DNA of 5,289 bases, taken from assembly GCA_023423275.1 (NCBI GenBank), contig JAFAFW010000049.1, forward strand, positions 1 to 5,289, given 5' to 3'. This DNA comes from Pseudomonadota bacterium. Its GTDB lineage: Bacteria > Pseudomonadota > Alphaproteobacteria > Rhizobiales > Hyphomicrobiaceae. Shown one piece after another: positions 1 through 4,303 of this stretch (positions within the stretch are counted from its first letter, which is position 1; every line of letters starts with the position of its first letter). A program made the position numbers and the translations under genes. The notes under the pieces were generated by a model that ran no database searches, was not told the origin of the DNA, and saw only the letters and a list, made by a program, of their open reading frames with translations.

Positions 1-222
1 CTCCAGCGTCGCGCGCCCGGAGAAATCCGAAATGGGGAAAACGGACTTGAACACGGCCTGCAGGCCATGATCGTCAGGCCGCCCGCCCGGCGGCTCCTTC
101 ACCATCAAAAAGTCGTCGTATGAACTCTTCTGTACTTCGATCAGATTCGGCATCACGGCAACTTCGGGAATGTTCCCGAACTGTTTCCGGAACCGCCTGC
201 GGCCGTTGAACGTCTCAGCCAT
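1..222 (-). CDS. rpoB: RNA polymerase beta subunit, N-terminal fragment (cut by window edge)
   Basis: This is the start of the beta subunit of DNA-dependent RNA polymerase, which forms one side of the active-site cleft and is the target of rifampicin. Only the first 74 codons are present of a protein that is normally about 1,350-1,390 residues. The frame is open to base 1 with no stop, so the gene runs out of the window and is not broken. The peptide begins MAETFNGRRRFRKQFG, followed by MPNLIEVQKSSYDDFL (residues 24-39) and AVFKSVFPISDFSGRATLE at the edge. The MPNLIEVQ and FPISDFSG segments are hallmarks of the alphaproteobacterial RpoB N-terminus. The ATG at 222-220 has a good Shine-Dalgarno AAGGAG at 233-228, 5 nt upstream, which fixes the start. 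The gene follows rplL after a 209-nt structured spacer, as in the usual rplJL-rpoBC operon; rpoC should lie beyond the edge. Confidence 0.98.
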   Translation of the reverse strand, partial: MAETFNGRRRFRKQFGNIPEVAVMPNLIEVQKSSYDDFLMVKEPPGGRPDDHGLQAVFKSVFPISDFSGRATLE

Positions 223-431
223 GTCCGCTCCTTAATTCTCGCCCGCGGGTGACGAGGCCCGCGCCTTCGTGATGTGTCGCAGAGGCCGCCAACCTCCGCG
301 TCTCCTGAAACGGCTTACCGGAGCCCGCGGACGCGCCCTTTCTGAGCTCGCCCCGGCCTCCGGGAAACCGTCCCAACGATGTCTTCCTCTCCCCGCACGC
401 GGCGGGGAGAGGAAGCCGTAGCTCACTTGAT
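223..431 (-). other. rplL-rpoB intergenic spacer, structured RNA
   Basis: This 209-nt spacer holds no credible gene. Apart from the strong hairpin at 415-383 (listed separately), the transcript can form a CCCGG/CCGGG hairpin with a 3-nt loop at 364-352. It can also form a 6-bp CGCGTC/GACGCG pairing at 335-297 that encloses a smaller GGCT/AGCC hairpin. The rpoB Shine-Dalgarno sits at its downstream end (233-228). In E. coli the same spacer carries a partial terminator and an RNase III site that lower rpoBC expression relative to the ribosomal protein genes. A similar role here is inference. I found no convincing -35/-10 pair for a separate rpoB promoter. Confidence 0.5.
383..415 (-). repeat. 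Perfect 14-bp stem hairpin between rplL and rpoB (attenuator or REP-like palindrome)
   Basis: The two arms, 14 nt each, are exact reverse complements around a 5-nt loop (CGCGT on the transcribed strand). The stem is rich in G and C and begins CTTCCTCTCCCCGC. It is not followed by a run of U, so it is not a standard intrinsic terminator on either strand. It lies 8 nt after the presumed ancestral rplL stop (425-423), where a partial attenuator or an RNase III processing stem would be expected. The sequence also resembles dispersed extragenic palindromes of the CTCTCCCCGC...GCGGGGAGAG type that I recall from alphaproteobacterial genomes; only a whole-genome search would show whether it is repeated. 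Confidence 0.7.
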
Positions 432-800
432 CTAGCCGGTCGCGCCTGCGCCCTCGAGCGGAGCCATGATCTTCTCTGCTTCGTCCTTCGGCACGCCCTC
501 TTTGACGGTCTTGCCACCGGCCTCAACCAGGTCCTTGGCTTCCTTCAGGCCGAGGTTGGTGATGGCGCGGACTTCCTTGATGACGTTGATCTTCTTGTCG
601 CCAGCCGTCTTCAGGATGACGGAGAACTCGGTCTGCTCTTCAACGGCAGCAGCAGCGCCACCACCAGCAGGAGCCGCAGCAACGGCAACCGCAGCAGCGG
701 CCGACACGCCCCACTTCTCTTCGAGCATCTTGGCGAGTTCAGCGGCCTCAAGAACGGTAAGCTTCGAGAGATCGTCTACGATCTTTGCGAGATCGGTCAT
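432..800 (-). CDS. rplL: 50S ribosomal protein L7/L12 (bL12), C-terminal end shortened
   Basis: bL12 forms dimers on L10 and makes the mobile ribosomal stalk that recruits EF-Tu, EF-G, IF2 and RF3. The 122-residue product has an N-terminal dimerisation domain (about 1-32, MTDLAKIVDDLSKLTVLEAA), an Ala/Gly-rich hinge (about 33-52) and the factor-binding C-terminal domain with VIKEVRAITNLGLKEAKDLV (about 73-92). The hinge is encoded by a GC-rich run of GCN codons. The ATG at 800-798 is preceded by GGAAGGAA at 818-811. The odd part is the tail: the frame ends ...EGAGATG-TAG, yet the next codons in frame are ATC AAG TGA (431-423), matching the usual family ending ATVEIK-stop. A GAG-to-TAG change and a Val-to-Gly change would explain this and would remove the last beta strand. 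TAG is used by no other gene ending in this window (the others use TAA or TGA). It lies 86 nt after rplJ in the same transcript. Identity is certain; the C-terminal end is in doubt. Confidence 0.96.
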   Translation of the reverse strand: MTDLAKIVDDLSKLTVLEAAELAKMLEEKWGVSAAAAVAVAAAPAGGGAAAAVEEQTEFSVILKTAGDKKINVIKEVRAITNLGLKEAKDLVEAGGKTVKEGVPKDEAEKIMAPLEGAGATG

Positions 801-886
801 GACTGGTTACTTCCTTCCGGTTTGAACCTGTTGCAATCAGATTGGGCCATCGGCCCACGTGGCATTCCCATTCATCGCCTTTCGGC

Positions 887-1399
887 TCACTCGACCTTCG
901 CGGCTTTCGCCTGAACGACACGAGCGAGCTGTCCGCCGGGCTCCTTGACGATCCGGGCGATCTTGACCATCGGCGCCTGTACGAGGCCGATGAGCTTTGC
1001 CCTGAGCTCGTCGAGAGACGGCAGATCGGCGAGCGCCTTCACTCCAGCAGAATCCAGAACGGTCGAACCCATCGCACCGCCGAGGATCACGAGCTTGTCG
1101 TTCTCCTTGGAATATGTGACAGCGACCTTTGCCGCAGCGATCGGATCTGGCGAGTAGGCGACGCATGTCGGCCCCTTGAACAGATCGGCGATCCCGGCGG
1201 CATCCGTATCCTGGAGTGCAAGCTTCGCCAGCCGGTTCTTGGCCACCTTGACCGTTCCGCCCGCCTCTTTCACGCGGCGGCGGAGGTCGGTCATCTGGGC
1301 GACCGTCATACCGGCATAGTGGGCGACGACGACCACACCCGTGTCCTTGAACACGTCGTGCATCGAGGCCACGAGCTCGCGCTTTGCAGCTCTGTCCAC
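887..1399 (-). CDS. rplJ: 50S ribosomal protein L10 (uL10)
   Basis: uL10 anchors the bL12 dimers to 23S rRNA next to L11, forming the stalk base. In many bacteria the L10-L12 complex also represses its own mRNA. The product is 170 residues, slightly longer than the 165 of E. coli. It has the N-terminal rRNA-binding domain with VVAHYAGMTVAQMTDLRRRV (about 24-43) and VKVAKNRLAKLAL (about 50-62), the central KGPTCVAYS and DKLVILGG segments, and a long C-terminal helix from about PSLDELRAKL to the end that binds L12 N-termini. The start is GTG (1399-1397), supported by GGAGAG 5 nt upstream. An ATG at 1413-1411 is in another frame and is not the start. Stop is TGA (889-887). It is followed by rplL after 86 nt, so the stalk components are co-transcribed. 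Confidence 0.97.
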   Translation of the reverse strand: MDRAAKRELVASMHDVFKDTGVVVVAHYAGMTVAQMTDLRRRVKEAGGTVKVAKNRLAKLALQDTDAAGIADLFKGPTCVAYSPDPIAAAKVAVTYSKENDKLVILGGAMGSTVLDSAGVKALADLPSLDELRAKLIGLVQAPMVKIARIVKEPGGQLARVVQAKAAKVE

Positions 1400-1404
1400 T
1401 TGCT

Positions 1405-1410
1405 CTCTCC
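1405..1410 (-). promoter_or_regulatory. Shine-Dalgarno of rplJ, supports GTG start
   Basis: GGAGAG lies 5 nt before the GTG at 1399-1397. It settles the start: the nearby ATG at 1413-1411 overlaps this site and opens a different frame that does not encode L10. Confidence 0.8.
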
Positions 1411-1600
1411 ATTCTGCAGATCATCCCCTTGCGAGAGTCATCTGCGGGTTGCACCCTGCCACCAGCGTATCGGGGCTCAGAAGCCCGTTTGCGCTTGCGG
1501 CGCTTGACCTGTCCACCCGCGCTTAAACGGCACGGTGCGACCCAAGAGGTTCAAACCGGATCGCCAAAGCCCGCGAACGGGCTCGAAAATCCGGATCGTC
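1411..1600 (-). promoter_or_regulatory. Probable L10 autoregulatory leader of rplJL mRNA
   Basis: The 190 nt before the rplJ Shine-Dalgarno can fold into a chain of hairpins. From 5' to 3' on the transcript: CCGGAT/ATCCGG (1594-1589 with 1561-1556) enclosing AGCCCG-UUCG-CGGGCU (1583-1568) across an internal loop; GGGCU-UCUG-AGCCC (1486-1473); GGGU-GCA-ACCC (1456-1446); and GCAGAU/AUCUGC (1445-1440 with 1421-1416). The last encloses a GNRA-capped CUCU-C-GCAA-type helix and ends 5 nt from the ribosome-binding site. In E. coli and many bacteria the L10-(L12) complex binds such a leader and blocks rplJ/rplL translation. The assignment here rests on position and folding, not on a covariance match. 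No good sigma-70 promoter was seen in the stretch. Confidence 0.5.
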
Positions 1601-1635
1601 TCCCGTCTCATGCAGACCCCGTGAATTGGGATTAA

Positions 1636-1726
1636 GCCGGCAGCGCCGGCGCCTGCAGTCTCGGACAGGCTTGAGCCGAATGCCGCTTTCGCAGCGATCC
1701 GGCTCGCCCACCGGGCTTGCGCCCGG
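1636..1726 (-). other. Cluster of three strong hairpins after rplA
   Basis: Together with the L10 leader this fills the 344-nt gap between rplA and rplJ. In transcript order, hairpin 1 (1726-1711) is CCGGGC-GCAA-GCCCGG, a perfect 6-bp stem with a GNRA tetraloop, 17 nt after the rplA stop. Hairpin 2 (1705-1673) is a 9-bp stem with one G-U pair, a single bulged C, a 5-bp stem and a GAAA tetraloop. Hairpin 3 (1650-1636) is GCCGGC-GCU-GCCGGC followed by UUAAU. None has a clear U-tract, so full intrinsic termination is unlikely. Partial attenuation, 3'-end protection or RNase III processing between rplKA and rplJL are the likely roles (inference). Confidence 0.5.
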
Positions 1727-1743
1727 AAGCTCCTAGAATTCCA

Positions 1744-2454
1744 TCACGCCGGCTGCGCGGCACCCAGAACCGTGGCCTGATCGACCTTGATCCCGGGGCC
1801 CATCGTCGACTTGATGGCAATCTTCTTCAGATACGTTCCCTTCGCACCCGACGGCTTTGCCTTGTTCACGGCATCGACGAAGGCACGAATGTTCTCGGCG
1901 AGCTGCGTTTCGGTGAAGCTCGCCTTGCCGACGCCGGCGTGCACGATGCCCGCCTTCTCGGCCCGAAACTCCACAGCGCCGCCCTTTGCAGCCTTGACCG
2001 CACCGGCGACGTCCATCGTCACCGTGCCAACGCGCGGGTTCGGCATCAGGCCACGCGGACCGAGCACCTTACCCAGACGACCCACCAGACCCATCATGTC
2101 CGGAGTCGCGATGCAGCGATCGAAATTGATCTCACCTTTCGAGACCTGCTCGACGAGATCCTCGGCGCCTACGACATCAGCACCGGCAGCCGTGGCCTCG
2201 TCAGCCTTGCCGCCGCGCGCGAACACCGCAACCCGCACCGAACGGCCAGAGCCATTCGGCAACTGGCACACGCCGCGAACCGTCTGGTCGGCATGCTTGG
2301 GATCGACGCCCAGATTGAGCGCGATATCCACCGTCTCGTCGAATTTGACCGACGATGCCGCCTTCACCAGCTTCACGGCCTCATCGAGGCCGTAAGCCTT
2401 GGCCCGGTCGATCTGCTCGCGCGCCGTCTTGATCCGCTTTCCGATCTTCGCCAT
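1744..2454 (-). CDS. rplA: 50S ribosomal protein L1 (uL1)
   Basis: uL1 binds 23S rRNA helices 76-78 and forms the L1 stalk, which handles deacylated tRNA leaving the E site. In other bacteria it also represses the rplK-rplA mRNA. The product is 236 residues, close to the 234 of E. coli. Visible family signatures are VKFDETVDIALNLGVDPKHA (about 36-55), QTVRG with the GSGRSVRVAVFA segment, the domain II motif MMGLVGRLGKVLGPRGLMPN (about 120-139), NPRVGTVTMDV, and the closing KSTMGPGIKVD. The ATG at 2454-2452 is only 5 nt after the rplK stop; its Shine-Dalgarno GGAG (2466-2463) lies inside the last rplK codons, so translation is probably coupled. Stop is TGA. All key motifs are intact and I see nothing abnormal. 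Confidence 0.98.
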   Translation of the reverse strand: MAKIGKRIKTAREQIDRAKAYGLDEAVKLVKAASSVKFDETVDIALNLGVDPKHADQTVRGVCQLPNGSGRSVRVAVFARGGKADEATAAGADVVGAEDLVEQVSKGEINFDRCIATPDMMGLVGRLGKVLGPRGLMPNPRVGTVTMDVAGAVKAAKGGAVEFRAEKAGIVHAGVGKASFTETQLAENIRAFVDAVNKAKPSGAKGTYLKKIAIKSTMGPGIKVDQATVLGAAQPA

Positions 2455-2459
2455 TGCCG

Positions 2460-2888
2460 TTACTCCACCACCTGCAGACCCATCGAACGGGCCGAGCCCG
2501 CGATGATCCGCGCCGCCTGTTCGATGTCGTCAGTGTTGAGATCCTTGATCTTCTCCTTGGCGATCTCACGCACCTGCGCCATCGTGACGGTCCCGGCAGA
2601 CGTACGGCCAGCATCCTTCGAGCCAGACGTGATCTTGGCCGCCTTCTTCAGGAAGTGCGACGCCGGCGGCGTACGCATCTCGAAGGTGAACGACCGATCC
2701 GAATACACCGTGATCTTCACGGGGATCGGCGTCTCAGGCTCCAGATCCTTGGTCTTGGCATTGAACGCCTTGCAGAATTCCATGATATTGACACCGCGCT
2801 GACCGAGCGCGGGACCAATTGGCGGAGAAGGATTGGCCTTGCCCGCCGGAACCTGAAGGTTGATATACCCGTCTATCTTTTTCGCCAT
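2460..2888 (-). CDS. rplK: 50S ribosomal protein L11 (uL11)
   Basis: uL11 binds the GTPase-associated region of 23S rRNA at the stalk base, contacts translation factors, is the thiostrepton site, and is needed for RelA activation in the stringent response. The 142-residue length is typical. The N-terminal domain carries the proline-rich PPIGPALGQRGVNIMEFCKAFN (starting near residue 22), which includes the thiostrepton-contacting prolines. The C-terminal rRNA-binding domain starts near TPPASHFLKKAA (about 73) and contains KDLNTDDIEQAARIIAGSAR and SMGL near the end. The ATG (2888-2886) follows AGGGGAG at 2900-2894 by 5 nt. The TAA stop is 5 nt ahead of rplA. It is a standard copy. Confidence 0.98.
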   Translation of the reverse strand: MAKKIDGYINLQVPAGKANPSPPIGPALGQRGVNIMEFCKAFNAKTKDLEPETPIPVKITVYSDRSFTFEMRTPPASHFLKKAAKITSGSKDAGRTSAGTVTMAQVREIAKEKIKDLNTDDIEQAARIIAGSARSMGLQVVE

Positions 2889-3056
2889 ATGGTCTCCCCT
2901 TGGTCACAATGGAAGGGCATACCTTCCAGGGTTAGCGGTTGATCGGGCTGGCCAGCCCTCCCGCGAATGGGATCGTCGAACTCAAAGCCCTCGCCGACCC
3001 CGGCTTCCCGATCCAATGGACCGGAACGTTTTACGCCGCGTTAACCGTCTGCCGCG
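2889..3056 (-). promoter_or_regulatory. rplK leader / nusG-rplK spacer with hairpins
   Basis: This is a 168-nt spacer without a gene. It contains the perfect 14-bp palindrome GGGCTGGCCAGCCC (2958-2945), which as RNA is a 5-bp stem with a 4-nt loop. It also contains UGGAAGG-UAUGC-CCUUCCA (2928-2910), a 7-bp hairpin ending 9 nt before the rplK Shine-Dalgarno. L1 is known to repress rplK-rplA by binding near the rplK start in E. coli. Whether either hairpin is an L1 site is not shown by the sequence alone. I saw no convincing promoter here, so rplK may rely on read-through from upstream. Confidence 0.4.
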
Positions 3057-3590
3057 TTATCCGACTTTCTCTACCTGTCCGAATTCCAACTCCACCGGCG
3101 TCGGCCGGCCGAAGATCGAAACGGCGACCTTGAGCCGCGCCCGTTCTTCGTCGACTTCCTCCACCGAGCCGGAGAAGGAGGCGAAGGGTCCGTCCGCAAC
3201 CCGCACCTGCTCGCCAATCTCGAAAGTCACCGACGGCTTCGGCCGCTCCACGCCCTCCTGCACCTGATGCAGGATGCGGGCGGCTTCTTCGTCGGAAATC
3301 GGCATCGGCCGGTTATCCGACCCGAGGAACCCGGTAACTTTTGGGGTGTTCTTGATCAGGAGAAACGCGGGATCCGTGAGCTCCATCTTGACCAGAACGT
3401 AGCCGGGCAGAAACTTGCGCTCGGTCTGGATCTTGCGTCCGCGCCGAACCTCGACCACGTCCTCGGTCGGCACCACGATCTCGTCGAACTGCTGCTCGAG
3501 CCCTGCCTGCTTGGCCCGTTCGCGGATCGCGTCAGCGACCTTGCGCTCAAAATTAGTATAAGCGTGCACGATGTACCAACGCTTAGCCAT
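3057..3590 (-). CDS. nusG: Transcription termination/antitermination factor NusG
   Basis: NusG binds RNA polymerase through its N-terminal NGN domain and contacts ribosomal S10 or Rho through its C-terminal KOW domain, linking transcription to translation or termination. The 177-residue product starts MAKRWYIVHAYTNFERKVAD and has EVRRGRKIQTERKFLPGYVL and IKNTPKVTGFLG in the NGN part (about 1-110). The KOW part (about 125-177) carries VRVADGPFASFSGSVEEVD and ends FGRPTPVELEFGQVEKVG. The ATG at 3590-3588 is chosen because family members begin there. The frame is also open 15 codons upstream to a TTG (3635-3633) directly after the secE stop, but that stretch is not NusG-like. No strong Shine-Dalgarno precedes the ATG (only GGGA about 10 nt before), which is weaker than for its neighbours. 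It follows secE by 45 nt. Confidence 0.97.
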   Translation of the reverse strand: MAKRWYIVHAYTNFERKVADAIRERAKQAGLEQQFDEIVVPTEDVVEVRRGRKIQTERKFLPGYVLVKMELTDPAFLLIKNTPKVTGFLGSDNRPMPISDEEAARILHQVQEGVERPKPSVTFEIGEQVRVADGPFASFSGSVEEVDEERARLKVAVSIFGRPTPVELEFGQVEKVG

Positions 3591-3635
3591 CCGTGTCGAA
3601 TCCCGAAATTCTTGAGCTTCCGCGTGCACTGCCAA

Positions 3636-3833
3636 TTACCGACCCAACCCCAGCACGAGACTGACAAACCAGCCAAGTATTTGATCTGTAACGAGGAAAA
3701 AGATCGATGCCAACGTCACCATGATCAGAACCGCAACAGTCGTAACCCAGACCTCCTTGCGACCCGGCCACGTGACCTTGGAGACCTCCTGGCGAACCTC
3801 TTGGATGAATTCGAAAGGATTATACTTCGCCAT
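3636..3833 (-). CDS. secE: Preprotein translocase subunit SecE (short, one membrane span)
   Basis: SecE clamps the two halves of the SecY channel in the inner membrane and is essential for Sec-dependent export. The 65-residue product is the short single-span form common outside the Enterobacteria, whose version has three spans. It has the amphipathic cytoplasmic helix FIQEVRQEVSKVTWPGRKEV (residues 9-28) with the family signature VTWP, then one hydrophobic span (about 30-58, VTTVAVLIMVTLASIFFLV onward). The ATG at 3833-3831 gives the conserved MAKYNP start and follows GGAG (3848-3845) by 11 nt. A GTG directly before it is an alternative start adding one residue. The frame is open further upstream, but that stretch is not SecE-like. 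The secE-nusG pair downstream of tRNA-Trp is widely conserved. Confidence 0.95.
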   Translation of the reverse strand: MAKYNPFEFIQEVRQEVSKVTWPGRKEVWVTTVAVLIMVTLASIFFLVTDQILGWFVSLVLGLGR

Positions 3834-3847
3834 CACAAATAGTTCTC

Positions 3848-3864
3848 CGGGTCCGTTAGACCCG
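3848..3864 (-). promoter_or_regulatory. Hairpin touching the secE ribosome-binding site
   Basis: CGGGUC-UAACG-GACCCG forms a perfect 6-bp stem with a 5-nt loop. Its last G is the first base of the secE Shine-Dalgarno GGAG (3848-3845). The stem could limit ribosome access or mark a processing site after the tRNA; this is inference from position only. Confidence 0.4.
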
Positions 3865-3951
3865 CTCCCGCCGCTCTGAGCGCCCTCATCAACACACCCT
3901 CGTTGCGGTGTCCGCACAACCGCACCAGAATGCCCTTGTTGCAGGTTCAGT

Positions 3952-4027
3952 TGGCAGGGGTGGAGGGTCTCGAACCCCCAGCCTTCGGTTTTGGAGACCG
4001 ACGCTCTGCCAATTGAGCTACACCCCT
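3952..4027 (-). tRNA. trnW: tRNA-Trp (anticodon CCA)
   Basis: The 76-nt sequence folds as a full cloverleaf. The acceptor is AGGGGUG/CACCCCU, the D stem GCUC/GAGC with loop AAUUGGCA, and the anticodon stem UCGGU/ACCGA with loop CUCCAAA. The anticodon CCA reads UGG (Trp). The variable loop is AGGCU and the T stem GGGGG/CCCUC (one G-U) with loop UUCGAGA. The discriminator is G and the CCA tail is encoded. Its place between tuf and secE matches the classic tuf-trnW-secE-nusG arrangement, so it is probably cut out of a longer transcript that also carries secE and nusG. Confidence 0.98.
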
Positions 4028-4059
4028 ACTCTAGCCAGAGCCGGCCGTTCAGGAGCGCC

Positions 4060-4088
4060 TAGATAACCGATCGCGCGGGCTTTGTCAC
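4060..4088 (-). promoter_or_regulatory. Candidate sigma-70-type promoter for tRNA-Trp-secE-nusG
   Basis: A -35-like GTGACA (4088-4083, five of six to TTGACA) and a -10-like TATCTA (4065-4060) are separated by exactly 17 bp. Seven A's on the transcribed-direction strand (4096-4090) sit just before the -35 box, where an UP-element-like A-tract helps stable RNA promoters. The start would fall near 4052, leaving a leader of about 25 nt before the tRNA. The -10 box is only a partial match to the consensus. This is the best promoter seen in the window. Confidence 0.55.
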
Positions 4089-4104
4089 ATTTTTTTCTTG
4101 ACAA
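4082..4104. repeat. Inverted repeat TTGTCA-N11-TGACAA over the -35 region
   Basis: The two 6-nt arms are perfect reverse complements 11 bp apart, one helical turn between them, with the T/A-tract in the middle. The arm at 4082-4087 overlaps the candidate -35 box, so the repeat could be an operator. A related near-palindrome TCGTCATGACAA lies at 4131-4142. It could also be chance, since an arm resembling TTGACA is expected near promoters. Confidence 0.4.
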
Positions 4105-4194
4105 TACCCGCACCACCCCGCGCCAGCCGCTCGTCATGACAAGACAAGATGCTGTTTCACGGTGGTTTTAAAGGCGTTCCCGAGGGAAACCGAA

Positions 4195-4211
4195 GTGCGG
4201 ACGTGCCGCAC
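4195..4211 (-). terminator. Possible weak terminator after tuf
   Basis: GUGCGG-CACGU-CCGCAC is a perfect 6-bp stem with a 5-nt loop, about 90 nt after the tuf stop. The stem can be lengthened by two G-U pairs and one G-C pair. It is followed by UUCGGUUUCCC, a poor and interrupted U-tract, so termination would be partial at best. A tiny GGCG-CCG-CGCC hairpin at 4280-4270 is closer to tuf. The 276-nt spacer holds no other gene. Confidence 0.3.
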
Positions 4212-4303
4212 CCCAGCACCCTTTCGATTGGCTGACTCCGGATCCCTCTTGCTCGAGGACGCCAACTCCGGCGCGGCGCCCGCAATGGCCCAAGCGTCGC
4301 TGA

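Noticed and set aside
215..526. Minus-strand open frame over the rplL-rpoB spacer
   Set aside because: It is Arg-rich, overlaps rplL and the rpoB start, and consists mostly of translated hairpin sequence.
658..711. Low-complexity GCN-like trinucleotide repeat
   Set aside because: It encodes the Ala/Gly hinge of L7/L12, a normal flexible linker, and is not a separate repeat element.
466..825. Plus-strand open frame antisense to rplL
   Set aside because: Its Ala/Pro-rich core is the reverse strand of the L12 hinge; there is no independent support.
837..1454. Minus-strand open frame of 205 codons overlapping rplJ in another phase
   Set aside because: It is Arg/Gly-rich, with no family resemblance, and overlaps a full intact L10 gene that has its own Shine-Dalgarno.
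842..1507. Plus-strand open frame of 221 codons antisense to rplJ
   Set aside because: Same reason: it mirrors L10 codon usage and resembles no protein I recognise.
1717..2802. Long open frame of 361 codons on the plus strand
   Set aside because: It lies antisense to rplA and rplK, which are certain genes. The peptide is Arg/His/Leu-rich with no recognisable family, typical of an antisense frame in GC-rich coding DNA.
4097..4104. TTGACA on the plus strand as a -35 box
   Set aside because: No suitable -10 box follows, and no plus-strand gene lies downstream; it is explained as the reverse arm of the inverted repeat.
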